Part shown: piece by piece, positions 28,745-37,566 of the stretch | Layout: the number at the start of each line of letters is the position of its first letter | Numbering within the stretch: the first letter of the stretch is position 1 | Source of the DNA: Streptomyces exfoliatus | Lineage (GTDB): Bacteria; Actinomycetota; Actinomycetes; Streptomycetales; Streptomycetaceae | Reading direction: 5' to 3' | NCBI RefSeq assembly: GCF_000725545.1 | Contig: NZ_JNZP01000008.1 | Location: 124,001 to 188,000, forward strand | DNA length: 64,000 bases | The notes under the pieces: generated by a model | Database searches by the model: none | Told to the model about the DNA's origin: nothing | Seen by the model: the letters and a program-made list of their open reading frames with translations, nothing else | Translations under genes and position numbers: made by a program

Positions 28745-30274
28745 ATGGCAGACGACTACCTCGTACGCATCGGCAAGCTCATCCGTGACGCCCGGCAGCA
28801 CCGCGGCTGGACGCAGACGCAGCTCGCCGAAGCACTGGCCACGAGCCAGAGCGCCGTCAACCGGATCGAGCGCGGCAACCAGAACATCAGCCTTGAGATG
28901 ATCGCCCGGATCGGCGAAGCCCTCGACAGCGAAATCGTGTCCCTGGGGTACGCGGGACCGATGCACCTCAGGGTCGTCGGCCGACGCCGGCTGTCCGGCG
29001 CCATCGACGTCAAGACGAGCAAGAACGCCTGCGTCGCGCTGCTCTGCGCCTCCCTCCTCAACAAGGGCCGCACGGTCCTGCGCCGGGTCGCCCGCATCGA
29101 GGAGGTCTTCCGGCTCCTGGAGGTCCTCAACTCCATCGGCGTGCGCACCCGCTGGATCAACGAGGGCGTCGACCTGGAGATCGTGCCGCCGGCCGACCTC
29201 GACATGGACTCCATGGACGCCGAGGCCGCGATCCGCACCCGCTCGATCATCATGTTCCTCGGCCCGCTGCTGCACCGCATGGACAGCTTCAAGCTGCCGT
29301 ACGCCGGCGGCTGCGACCTCGGTACGCGCACGATCGAGCCGCACATGATCGCGCTGCGCCGCTTCGGCCTCGACATCACGGCCACCGAGGGCATCTACCA
29401 CGCCCAGGTCGAGCGCTCCGTCTCCCCCGACCGCCCGATCGTACTGACCGAACGCGGCGACACCGTGACGGAGAACGCGCTCCTCGCCGCGGCCCGCCAC
29501 GACGGCGTCACCGTCATCCGCAACGCCTCCTCCAACTACATGGTCCAGGACCTGTGCTTCTTCCTGGAGGCCCTCGGGGTGCGGGTCGACGGCGTCGGCA
29601 CCACCACCCTGACCGTGCACGGCGTGCCGCAGATCGACGTGGACGTCGACTACTCCCCCTCCGAGGACCCGGTCGAGGCGATGAGCCTCCTCGCCGCCGC
29701 GGTCGTCACCGAGTCGGAGCTGACGATCCGCCGGGTCCCCATCGAGTTCATGGAGATCGAGCTCGCGGTCCTGGAGGAGATGGGCCTCGACCACGACCGC
29801 TCGGCCGAGTACCCGGCGGACAACGGCCGCACCCGCCTGGTCGACCTGACGGTCCGTCCCTCCAAACTGGAGGCGCCGATCGACAAGATCCACCCGATGC
29901 CCTTCCCGGGCCTGAACATCGACAACGTCCCCTTCTTCGCGGCCATCGCGGCCACGGCCCAGGGCAAGACCCTCATCCACGACTGGGTCTACGACAACCG
30001 CGCCATCTACCTCACGGACCTCAACCGCCTCGGCGGTCGCCTCCAGCTCCTGGACCCCCACCGCGTCCTGGTGGAGGGCCCCACCCGCTGGCGCGCCGCC
30101 GAGATGATGTGCCCGCCGGCCCTGCGCCCCGCGGTGGTCGTCCTCCTCGCGATGATGGCGGCCGAGGGCACGTCGGTCCTCCGGAACGTGTACGTCATCA
30201 ACCGCGGTTACGAGGACCTCGCGGAGCGCCTGAACTCGATCGGCGCACAGATCGAGATCTTCCGGGACATCTGA
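28745..30274 (+). CDS. XRE helix-turn-helix fused to UDP-GlcNAc enolpyruvyl transferase (MurA2-like)
   Basis: Unusual 509-aa fusion. Residues 1-66 are an XRE/Cro-type DNA-binding domain (LIRDARQHRGWTQTQLAEAL, then SQSAVNRIERGNQNISLEMI). Residues about 75-509 are a full EPSP-synthase-fold MurA domain with SKNACVALLCASLLN and a PEP-reacting loop YAGGCDLGTRTIEPH that keeps the catalytic Cys. MurA makes UDP-GlcNAc-enolpyruvate, the first committed peptidoglycan precursor. Ordinary MurA is about 420 aa with no DNA-binding part. By order it matches SCO5998, the second murA of S. coelicolor. The upstream inverted repeat may be its own operator, which is inference. Confidence 0.88.
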   Translation: MADDYLVRIGKLIRDARQHRGWTQTQLAEALATSQSAVNRIERGNQNISLEMIARIGEALDSEIVSLGYAGPMHLRVVGRRRLSGAIDVKTSKNACVALLCASLLNKGRTVLRRVARIEEVFRLLEVLNSIGVRTRWINEGVDLEIVPPADLDMDSMDAEAAIRTRSIIMFLGPLLHRMDSFKLPYAGGCDLGTRTIEPHMIALRRFGLDITATEGIYHAQVERSVSPDRPIVLTERGDTVTENALLAAARHDGVTVIRNASSNYMVQDLCFFLEALGVRVDGVGTTTLTVHGVPQIDVDVDYSPSEDPVEAMSLLAAAVVTESELTIRRVPIEFMEIELAVLEEMGLDHDRSAEYPADNGRTRLVDLTVRPSKLEAPIDKIHPMPFPGLNIDNVPFFAAIAATAQGKTLIHDWVYDNRAIYLTDLNRLGGRLQLLDPHRVLVEGPTRWRAAEMMCPPALRPAVVVLLAMMAAEGTSVLRNVYVINRGYEDLAERLNSIGAQIEIFRDI

Positions 30275-30282
30275 CGTCCCCT

Positions 30283-30327
30283 CCGGAGGAAGGCCGCCCC
30301 GGTCGTGCCGGGGCGGCCTTCCTCCGG
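30283..30327. terminator. terminator after XRE-MurA, before GH1 gene
   Basis: A perfect 20-bp stem, CCGGAGGAAGGCCGCCCCGG (30283-30302) with its complement at 30308-30327, and loop TCGTG. It lies between convergent genes. Confidence 0.92.
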
Positions 30328-30346
30328 CTCATCACGGGGTTTGCGG

Positions 30347-31735
30347 TCAGTTCGTGGTCGGCTCGCGGTGGGTGCGGATGATGTCCGCGTATCGGCGGCC
30401 GCTCGTCTTCAGGGTCCGCTTCTGGGTGGTGTAGTCGACGTGGACGAGGCCGAAGCGCTTGTCGTAGCCGTAGGCCCACTCGAAGTTGTCGAGCAGGGAC
30501 CAGGCGTAGTACCCGGCGAGCGGGGCGCCCTTGCGCAGGGCGCGGGCGCAGGCCGCGAGGTGCTGTTCCAGGTAGCGGGCGCGCTCCGGGTCGTGGACCG
30601 CGCCGTCGGGGCCGACGGTGTCGGGGAAGGCCGAGCCGTTCTCGGTGACGTACAGCTTCCGGATGCCGTAGTCCTCGGTGAGCCGCAGCAGGAAGGCCTC
30701 CAGGCCGCCGGCGTCGATCTGCCAGTCCATGCCGGTGCGGGGCACCTCGGGGAGGCGGACCTCGCGGGCGTACGGGACGGGGCCGGCCGGGTCGTCGGCG
30801 ACCGTGACCGGGAAGTAGTAGTTGAGGCCGTGCCAGTCGAGCGGGGCGGCGATGACCTCCATGTCCCCCTGGCGCTCCGGGAGTTCGACGCCGTACAGCT
30901 CGCGCATGTCGGTGGGGAAGCCGCGGCCGTACACCGGGTCCAGCCACCAGCGGTTGGTGTGGCCGTCCATGCGGGCGGCGGCGGCGATGTCCTCGGGCCG
31001 GGTGGAGGCGGGCGCGACGGTCGAGTGGTTGGTGACCAGGCCGACCTGGGCGCCGGGGACGGCGGCGCGGATGGCCTGGGTGGCGAGGCCGTGGCCGAGG
31101 AGCAGGTGGTAGGAGGCGCGCACGGCGGCCGTGAGGTCGGTCAGGCCCGGGGCCATGCGGCCCTCCAGGTGGCCGATCCAGCCGGAGCAGAGGGGTTCGT
31201 TGAGGGTGGCCCACCGGGTGACGCGGTCGCCGAGGCGTTCGGCGACGGCGGAGGCGTAGGCGGCGAGGTGTTCGGCGGTGGCCCGCTCGGTCCAGCCGCC
31301 GTGACTGTCCTGGACCCGGTCCTGGAGGGCCTGCGGCAGGTCCCAGTGGTAGAGGGTGACGGACGGGTCGATGCCGGCGTCGAGGAGGCCGTCGACGAGC
31401 CGGTCGTAGAAGTCGAGCCCGGCCTTGTTGACGGCCCCTTCGCCGCCGGGGACGACGCGCGGCCAGGCGACGGAGAGCCGGTAGGCGTCGGTGCCGAGGC
31501 CCTTCATCAGGGCGATGTCCTCGGGCCAGCGGTGGTAGTGGTCACAGGCGGTGTCGCCGTGGTCGCCGTTGTCGATCGCGCCGGGGACGCGGGAGAAGGT
31601 GTCCCAGATGGACGGAGCCCTGCCGTCCTCGGCGACGGCTCCCTCGATCTGGTAGGCGGAGGTGGCCGTGCCCCAGGAGAAGTCCGCGGGAAACGCCTCC
31701 AGATCGAGCGGGTGGCAGTCGTTGGATTCGGACAT
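30347..31735 (-). CDS. GH1 beta-glucosidase
   Basis: Family 1 glycoside hydrolase of 462 aa, cytoplasmic (no signal peptide), hydrolysing beta-glucosides such as cellobiose or related disaccharides after import. The acid/base is in [13 protein letters not shown] and the nucleophile in [11 protein letters not shown]. The N-terminal signature [16 protein letters not shown] and the aglycone-side [20 protein letters not shown] are present. ATG at 31735 has AGAGG 6 bases upstream. It is the last gene of a binding-protein/two-permease unit, the same arrangement as the cebEFG-bglC cellobiose system, but the regulator here is ROK rather than LacI-type CebR. Confidence 0.93.
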   Translation of the reverse strand: MSESNDCHPLDLEAFPADFSWGTATSAYQIEGAVAEDGRAPSIWDTFSRVPGAIDNGDHGDTACDHYHRWPEDIALMKGLGTDAYRLSVAWPRVVPGGEGAVNKAGLDFYDRLVDGLLDAGIDPSVTLYHWDLPQALQDRVQDSHGGWTERATAEHLAAYASAVAERLGDRVTRWATLNEPLCSGWIGHLEGRMAPGLTDLTAAVRASYHLLLGHGLATQAIRAAVPGAQVGLVTNHSTVAPASTRPEDIAAAARMDGHTNRWWLDPVYGRGFPTDMRELYGVELPERQGDMEVIAAPLDWHGLNYYFPVTVADDPAGPVPYAREVRLPEVPRTGMDWQIDAGGLEAFLLRLTEDYGIRKLYVTENGSAFPDTVGPDGAVHDPERARYLEQHLAACARALRKGAPLAGYYAWSLLDNFEWAYGYDKRFGLVHVDYTTQKRTLKTSGRRYADIIRTHREPTTN

Positions 31736-31767
31736 GGAGAACCTCTTCGTTGTCGGTGGGGAGGGCG

Positions 31768-32643
31768 TCACTTGACCGCACCCGCGGTGAGGCCGGCGAC
31801 GAGGTAGCGCTGGAGGAGCAGGAAGCCGACGACGACGGGGACGCTCACCACGAGGGAGGCGGCCATCACCTGGTTCCAGTAGACGTCGTTCAGGGTGGCG
31901 TACCCCTGGAGACCGACGGCGAGGGTGCGGGTGGTGTCGGTGGTCATGACCGAGGCGAAGAGGACCTCGCCCCAGGCCGTCATGAAGGCGTAGATCGCGA
32001 CGGCGACGATGCCGGGCTTCGCGGCCGGGATGATCACGCGGAACAGCGCCTTGACCGGCCCGCAGCCGTCGACCTTGGCCGCTTCGTCGAGTTCGCGCGG
32101 GATCGAGTCGAAGTAGCCGGTCAGCATCCAGATGGAGAACGGCAGCGAGAAGGTCAGATAGGTGAGGATCAGACCCTCGCGGGAACCGAAGAGCGCGATG
32201 CCGGTGGCGTTGCCGAGGTTGACGTAGATGAGGAAGAGCGGCAGCAGGAAGAGGATGCCGGGGAACATCTGCGTCGACAGGACCGTCACCGTGAAGACCC
32301 GCTTGCCGCGGAAGGAGTAGCGGCTGACGGCGTACGCGGCGAAGATCGCCACGGCCACCGAGAACACCGTGGCCGCGCCCGCGACGACGATCGAGTTCAC
32401 GAAGTAGTCGGCGAGCGGGACGGTCTCCCAGATGTCGACGTACGGCCGCAGCGTGATCGCGCTGGGGATCCACTCGAACTTCCCCGAGACGTCCTCGAGG
32501 GGCTTGAGGGAGCTGGAGATCATCACGTACACCGGCAGCACCACGAAGGTGGTGAGCAGGGTGAGGAAGATCCGCCGGGTCCAGAGGAACGACCGGGGCG
32601 CGGCCATCGGGGAGCGCGGAACCGGCTGGACGTGCCTAGACAT
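31768..32643 (-). CDS. sugar ABC transporter permease (MalG type)
   Basis: CUT1 permease of 291 aa with six hydrophobic segments, starting [20 protein letters not shown]. The EAA loop is [20 protein letters not shown], followed by IIPAAKPG. It ends with the common AGAVK. The ATG at 32643 lies 7 bases inside the upstream permease gene (8-base overlap), with GGAAGG ahead, so the two are coupled. It should import beta-glucosides for the GH1 enzyme encoded next. No ATPase gene is near; the shared MsiK-type ATPase is the likely partner. Confidence 0.88.
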   Translation of the reverse strand: MSRHVQPVPRSPMAAPRSFLWTRRIFLTLLTTFVVLPVYVMISSSLKPLEDVSGKFEWIPSAITLRPYVDIWETVPLADYFVNSIVVAGAATVFSVAVAIFAAYAVSRYSFRGKRVFTVTVLSTQMFPGILFLLPLFLIYVNLGNATGIALFGSREGLILTYLTFSLPFSIWMLTGYFDSIPRELDEAAKVDGCGPVKALFRVIIPAAKPGIVAVAIYAFMTAWGEVLFASVMTTDTTRTLAVGLQGYATLNDVYWNQVMAASLVVSVPVVVGFLLLQRYLVAGLTAGAVK

Positions 32644-33628
32644 CGGTGGCCTTCCTTCCACGGGTGGTGAGCAGCAGGTAGACGCCCGTGACGACGAGGA
32701 GGAAGAGCAGGAGCAGCACGGACATGGCCGAGCCGGTGCCGAAGTTCCACGTCTGGAAGGACGACTGGTAGATGTGGAGGGAGATCAGGTCGGCGGCTTC
32801 GGGCGCGGCCTTGCCGAAGAGCACGAACGGCGTGTTGAAGTCGTTGAACGTCCAGAGGAAGAGGACGAGCACGAGGACCTGGTTGACCGGCCGCAGCGAC
32901 GGCAGGGTGATGTGGCGGATCTGCTTCCACACGCCGGCGCCGTCGAGGGCGGCCGCCTCGTACATGTCCCGGGGGATGTTCTGGAGGCCCGCCATGACGG
33001 TGAGGAAGGCGAACGGCCAGCCCTTCCACACGGAGACGACGAGCAGGGCCCAGAAACTGTTGTCCCCGATGAGCCAGAAGGCGGGGCTGTCGCCGATGCC
33101 GAGCTGGTCGTGCAGGACGTGGTTGATGATGCCGTTGTCCCGCTGGAACATGAACGCCCAGGTGATGACGGCGGCGTAGACGGGCAGCGCGTACGGGACG
33201 AGGAACAGGGTCCGGAGGAAGCCCCGGCCCCGGAAGTTCTCCTGGAGGAAGACCGCCGCGGCCGTGCCGAGCAGCCAGCACAGCCCCACGGAGAGCACGG
33301 TGAACAGGCACGTGGTCAGGAAGGACTTGAACAGCGCCTGGCCGACGGGGGCGTCGAAGTCGATGGCGACGGTGAAGTTGTCCAGTCCCGACCAGGGCGC
33401 CTCGGACCAGTTCCGGATGTAGAACTGGGTGAGCTCGCGGAAGCTCATGGTGATGCCCATGAGCATCGGGACGAGGTGGACGAGGAGTTCGAGGAGCAGG
33501 GCGGGCAGGAGCAGGAGGTACGGCAGTGCGATGCGGCGACGCCCGGAGCGGCGTGGTGCGCGCGCCTCTCCGGGTGCGGCCTTGCGCGCCGCCCGCTCAC
33601 TCGGCGGAGTGAGGACGGTCTCGGTCAT
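32636..33628 (-). CDS. sugar ABC transporter permease (MalF type)
   Basis: CUT1 permease of 330 aa with six hydrophobic segments after a charged N-terminus of about 35 residues (RSGRRRIALPYLLLLPALLL begins the first). The EAA loop reads MYEAAALDGAGVWKQIRHIT, followed by LPSLRP. The ATG at 33628 has no strong ribosome site (AGTAGG some 10 bases upstream). It starts 11 bases after the binding-protein stop, so translation may be coupled. It pairs with the MalG-type permease downstream. Confidence 0.88.
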   Translation of the reverse strand: MTETVLTPPSERAARKAAPGEARAPRRSGRRRIALPYLLLLPALLLELLVHLVPMLMGITMSFRELTQFYIRNWSEAPWSGLDNFTVAIDFDAPVGQALFKSFLTTCLFTVLSVGLCWLLGTAAAVFLQENFRGRGFLRTLFLVPYALPVYAAVITWAFMFQRDNGIINHVLHDQLGIGDSPAFWLIGDNSFWALLVVSVWKGWPFAFLTVMAGLQNIPRDMYEAAALDGAGVWKQIRHITLPSLRPVNQVLVLVLFLWTFNDFNTPFVLFGKAAPEAADLISLHIYQSSFQTWNFGTGSAMSVLLLLFLLVVTGVYLLLTTRGRKATDV

Positions 33629-33639
33629 GGTGGGGCGGC

Positions 33640-34956
33640 CTACTTCTTGGGCATCTGCTGCTGGGCCTTTTCGAGCTTGGCCCGCACGGACTCGGTGGTG
33701 ACGGCGCGGCCGGCCGCGGCGTCGGCGAACAGCTCCTTGACCGCGGTGCCGACGACCGTCTCGAACTGCGACTCCTCGGGGACCTGCGGCAGCGCGGCGG
33801 CGCTGGTGGCGAGCGTGTCGCGGAGGACCGCCAGGGCCGGATCGCTGAACGCGGGGTCCTGCTGGGCGGTCTTGACCGGCGGGATGGAGCCGTAGGCCTT
33901 GTTGAGGGTCTTCTGCTCGTCGTCGCTGGTCATGAACTTCACGAACTTCAGCGCGCCGTCGATGTTCTTGGTGTTCTTGAAGACGGCCAGGTTGATGCCG
34001 GCGACCATGGAGTTGGTCTGCCTGCCCGCGCCGGGCTGGCCCGACGGGACCGGCGCGGGGGCGACTCCCCACTCGTCGTCCTTCATGCCCTGTGCCTTGA
34101 ACGTGGCGGAGGCGGTCTGCCACAGCACCATGCCGGTCTTGTTCTTGGCGAAGTCGCTGAGGGACTGGTTCTGGGCGTACTCGGCGTTGCCGGGGCCGGT
34201 GATCTTCTGCGCGGCCATGAGGTCGACGTACTGCTTGACGGCGGCGACGGCCCCGTCGGAGGTGAAGTCCGCCTTGCCGTCGGCGGTGAAGAAGTCGGCG
34301 CCGTGCTGCTTGCCGAGGACGAAAACCTGGTGGATGTTGTTGGAGAGGTTGGAGCCCTCGACGCCGATGCCCCACTTCCCGTCCTTGCTGATCTTCTTGC
34401 CGGTGGCGATCAGCTCGTCCCAGGTGGCCGGCGGCTTCGTGATGCCGGCGTCCTTGAACATCTTCTTGTTGTAGTAGAGCGCGTAGGCCATGGAGTAGAG
34501 GGGCACGGCGGCCGGGTCCTGGCCGGGCGCCCCGGTGGAGCCGAGGGCCGATTCGACGAAGCGGTCCTTGCCGCCGATGGCCTCGAGGTTCTTCGCGTCC
34601 CAGGGCAGCAGGGCGCCGGTGGACTGCAGCGAGGCGCTCCAGGTGTTGCCGATGTTGAGGATGTCGGGGCCCTGGCCGGAGGTGGTGGCGGTGAGGATCC
34701 GGTTGAGCAGGTCCGCCCAGGGGACGACCTCGAGCTTCACCTTGATGCCGGTCTGCTTCTCGAACTTGTCGAGTTCGGGCTGGAGGACCTTCTTGTCGAC
34801 CTCGATGCTGGCGCCCTGGTTGGAGGCCCAGTAGGTGAGGGTCCTGGGCTGCTCGTTGGATCCCGATCCGCCGGTCGAACCGCCGCCGCAGGCAGCCGCC
34901 GTGAGGACGAGGGAGAGGGTGACGGCACCGACGGCTGCGACTCTGATTCTGCGCAT
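33640..34956 (-). CDS. sugar-binding lipoprotein of beta-glucoside ABC importer
   Basis: Extracellular solute-binding lipoprotein of 438 aa (family 1). The signal has Arg residues, the stretch VAAVGAVTLSLVLT and the lipobox LTAAAC (Cys about residue 23), followed by a Gly/Ser linker. The mature part has the MalE-like layout, with TYWASNQGASIEVDKKVLQP, ILNIGNTWSASLQSTGALLP and KNKTGMVLWQTASA. GAGGA lies just before the ATG at 34956. The gene begins the transporter plus GH1 unit and is divergent from a ROK regulator. Cellobiose is the obvious candidate ligand, but other beta-glucosides are possible. Confidence 0.88.
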   Translation of the reverse strand: MRRIRVAAVGAVTLSLVLTAAACGGGSTGGSGSNEQPRTLTYWASNQGASIEVDKKVLQPELDKFEKQTGIKVKLEVVPWADLLNRILTATTSGQGPDILNIGNTWSASLQSTGALLPWDAKNLEAIGGKDRFVESALGSTGAPGQDPAAVPLYSMAYALYYNKKMFKDAGITKPPATWDELIATGKKISKDGKWGIGVEGSNLSNNIHQVFVLGKQHGADFFTADGKADFTSDGAVAAVKQYVDLMAAQKITGPGNAEYAQNQSLSDFAKNKTGMVLWQTASATFKAQGMKDDEWGVAPAPVPSGQPGAGRQTNSMVAGINLAVFKNTKNIDGALKFVKFMTSDDEQKTLNKAYGSIPPVKTAQQDPAFSDPALAVLRDTLATSAAALPQVPEESQFETVVGTAVKELFADAAAGRAVTTESVRAKLEKAQQQMPKK

Positions 34957-35136
34957 GGGTCCTCGAGTCCTTATCAGGGGAAGGTGAAAGCCGAGGGAGG
35001 GGGAAGCCGCGTCCCGCAGGGGCCCCTACCGGCCTCTCGACTTAATTTAGGATGTGAGTTAAACCTCGGGAGAAGGTCGCGTCAAGGGGTGCCGCAGAGG
35101 TATGTTGCGCATAGGGCCTAGGGAAGAGGGTGTCCG
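34957..35136. promoter_or_regulatory. divergent promoter region, transporter/ROK
   Basis: Bases 35041-35065 are AT-rich with two TTAA cores (35042-35045 and 35059-35062) in CTTAATTTAGGATGTGAG and TTAAAC. This is the likely site of control by the divergent ROK protein. No clean inverted repeat is seen. Confidence 0.4.
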
Positions 35137-36447
35137 GTGAGAGTGCACAGCGGTCGTACCGTGCGTGACCTGCGGAGGGAGAACCGCACGGCGGTTCTGC
35201 AACGGTTGTATTTCGACGGACCCCTGAGCCGCTTCTCACTCGGGCCGGTCACGGGCCTCAGCTCGGGGTCCGTCAGCAACGTGGTCGCGGAACTGGTCGC
35301 GGACGGCCTGGTGGAGGAGGCCGGCAGCGTGGACTCCGCCGGCGGCCGGCCCCGCACGCTCCTGCGCATCCGCCAGGGCAGCGCCTACATGATCGGCGTC
35401 GATGTCGGTGAGACGCGGGTCCGGGTCGAGCTCTTCGACATGGCCCTCACCGAACTGGCGCGCGTGGAGAAGCCGCTCGCCGCGAACGGGCCGCGCCGAG
35501 AGGACCGTTACGACGTCGCCGTCGTGGTCGCGCACGTCCGTGACTCCGTCGAGGAGGTCGTCCGGAGGGCGGGGATCGAACCCGCGCAGCTGCTGGGCGT
35601 GGGCGTCGGCGTCCCCGGCATCGTCGCGAGGACACCGGAGGACGGCGCGGTGGTCCACGGGCAGACGATCGGTTGGGATGCCGTGCCCCTGGAACGGTTG
35701 TTGCGCGAGTCCGTGCCGCTGCCGCAGGAGGTGCCGTACTTCATCGACAACGGGGCCAAGACGCTCGGGCAGGCCGAGATGTGGTTCGGCGCCGGACGCG
35801 GAGCGAGCAGCGCCGTCGTGGTGCTCTTCGGCTCCGGGGTCGGCGCGTGCGTCGTCGGCGACGACCTGCGCTCCGCCCGGGCCGTCGAGTGGGGACACCT
35901 GAAGGTCCAGGTGCGGGGGCGCCGTTGCCGCTGCGGCGCCCAGGGCTGTCTGGAGGCCTACGCGGGCGCGGAGGCGCTCCTGGAGCGCTGGCGCGAGGCA
36001 GGCGGCTGCCCTCCGATCGACGCGGATGAGGAGACGGCCCTGACAGCGCTCCTCGCCGCCGCCCACCCGTCAGCCCCCGGGGCGGAGGCCGATACGACCG
36101 CACTCGCCGTCCTGGACGAGACCGCCGAGTACCTGGGCGCCGGGTTCGCCGATCTGATCAACCTCTTCCAACCCGAGCGGATCCTCGTCGGAGGATGGGC
36201 GGGCCTTCAGCTCGGTACCCGGTTCCTCGACAGCGTCAGGGACTACGCCACCCTCTGCGCCCTTTCCTACCCCGCCTCCCACGCGAGCATCGAACTCGGC
36301 ACCCTCGGACCGGACGCCGTCACGGTCGGCGCGGCGATCCTGCCGCTCGCCGACTTCTTCGCCCAGGGAGGCCGCCGGGAGGCGGCGGAGCCCGAGGAGA
36401 CGACGCCGGCGTGGAAGACCTCGCTCCGGGAACGGGCGGCACAGTGA
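35137..36447 (+). CDS. ROK-family transcriptional regulator
   Basis: ROK protein of 436 aa. An N-terminal winged helix (TVRDLRRENRTAVLQRLYFD, then LSSGSVSNVVAELVADGLV) is followed by the sugar-kinase-like domain with MIGVDVGETRVRVELF, LGVGVGVPGIVA, FIDNGAKTLGQAEMWFGAG and the zinc motif CRCGAQGCLE. It probably senses a sugar or sugar phosphate and represses the divergent transporter-GH1 unit. In the known cebEFG systems this role is taken by LacI-family CebR. GTG at 35137 is used, with GAAGAGGG upstream; a second GTG two codons later is also possible. Confidence 0.88.
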   Translation: MRVHSGRTVRDLRRENRTAVLQRLYFDGPLSRFSLGPVTGLSSGSVSNVVAELVADGLVEEAGSVDSAGGRPRTLLRIRQGSAYMIGVDVGETRVRVELFDMALTELARVEKPLAANGPRREDRYDVAVVVAHVRDSVEEVVRRAGIEPAQLLGVGVGVPGIVARTPEDGAVVHGQTIGWDAVPLERLLRESVPLPQEVPYFIDNGAKTLGQAEMWFGAGRGASSAVVVLFGSGVGACVVGDDLRSARAVEWGHLKVQVRGRRCRCGAQGCLEAYAGAEALLERWREAGGCPPIDADEETALTALLAAAHPSAPGAEADTTALAVLDETAEYLGAGFADLINLFQPERILVGGWAGLQLGTRFLDSVRDYATLCALSYPASHASIELGTLGPDAVTVGAAILPLADFFAQGGRREAAEPEETTPAWKTSLRERAAQ

Positions 36448-36481
36448 AGGAATCGTAGGACCCTGTGGTGACAGCTCGTTC

Positions 36482-37501
36482 TCAGGCCGACTCACGCACG
36501 ACGAGTTCAGGATCGAAGACCACGCACGTCCGTCCGCTCGCCGACCCCTGAAGATGGCCTGCCAGCGCCTCCGCCATCGCGGCGGCCATCTTCTCGACCG
36601 GCTGACGCACCGTCGTCAGCGGTGGCCGACACGTGACCGCGATGCTGGAATCGTCGAAACCCACCACGGCCACGTCATCGGGTACGCGTCGCCCCTGCTC
36701 GCGCAGGATCTGGCAGGCGCCCTGGGCCATCAGGTCATTGGCCGCGAAGACACCGTCGACCCCGGGATGTTCCTCGAGGATGCGGATCATCGCCGCAGCG
36801 CCGCTGTCCAGGGTGAAGGCGCCCTCGACGACCGGCACCGGGCCTCGGCCGGCGTGATCGAGGGCGTCACGGAAGCCGGCGAGTCGGTCACGGCCGGCCG
36901 GGAGGTCCTGCGGCGCGCTGATCACCGCGAGGCGGCGGCTCCCCCGCGCGAGCAGGTGCTCGGCGGCCAGCCGGCCGCCCTGGTAGTGGTCGATGTCCAC
37001 GTAGCTCACCGGCAACGGCTGCGGAGGGCGGGCGAACAGCACGACCGGGACCCGGGCGTGGAGAAGCATCTGCGGCAGCGGGTCATCGGCTTGGAGGGAG
37101 ACGACGAGGGCACCGTCCGCGCTTCCCCGGCGGAGGTAGTCGACCACCTGCGTTCTGGCCTCGTCCGATTCGGCGAACATCAGCACCGGATGCATGGCCC
37201 GGCCCCGCAGGTACGTCACGGCGCCGCTGACGATGCGGCCGAAGAACGGGTCGGCGAAGACACGGGCGGCGAAGCCGTCTCCCGCGCCGGAGACCAGCAG
37301 GGCCACGGTCTCCGCGCGTCGCGTCACCAGGGACCTCGCCGCGCCGTTCGGGCTGTACCCGGTGGTTTCGATGGCCTGGCGGACCACGTCCTGGAGCCCG
37401 GGATCCACGTTGCGGACCCCGTTCACGACTCGCGACACCGTCGCCCGGGAGACGCCTGCTTCCCGGGCGACGTCCTCCAGAGTGGGCCCCCGCTTGGTCA
37501 T
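36482..37501 (-). CDS. LacI-family transcriptional regulator
   Basis: LacI/GalR repressor of 339 aa. The N-terminal helix-turn-helix and hinge read LEDVAREAGVSRATVSRVVN. The sugar-binding domain follows with DGALVVSLQADDPLPQML, VPVVLFARPP, GSRRLAVISAPQDLPAGRDR, GVFAANDLMAQGACQIL and VAVVGFDDSSIAV. It lies 65 bases after the GH3 gene on the same strand and is probably co-transcribed with it. Palindromes of LacI type precede the GH3 gene and the beta-helix gene, making it the best candidate regulator of the polysaccharide locus. ATG at 37501 lacks a ribosome site; a GTG at 37528 is the alternative. Confidence 0.92.
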   Translation of the reverse strand: MTKRGPTLEDVAREAGVSRATVSRVVNGVRNVDPGLQDVVRQAIETTGYSPNGAARSLVTRRAETVALLVSGAGDGFAARVFADPFFGRIVSGAVTYLRGRAMHPVLMFAESDEARTQVVDYLRRGSADGALVVSLQADDPLPQMLLHARVPVVLFARPPQPLPVSYVDIDHYQGGRLAAEHLLARGSRRLAVISAPQDLPAGRDRLAGFRDALDHAGRGPVPVVEGAFTLDSGAAAMIRILEEHPGVDGVFAANDLMAQGACQILREQGRRVPDDVAVVGFDDSSIAVTCRPPLTTVRQPVEKMAAAMAEALAGHLQGSASGRTCVVFDPELVVRESA

Positions 37502-37566
37502 TCGGGCACTGTAACGTGCGGTGCCCACTCACCGGCGGCTCCCCGGTTCCGTTCCGGCGCACCCCG

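Noticed and set aside
30347..32473. Single long frame joining permease shadow and GH1 enzyme
   Set aside because: The part upstream of 31735 is a shadow of the MalG-type permease in another frame; the GH1 homology and ribosome site place the start at 31735.
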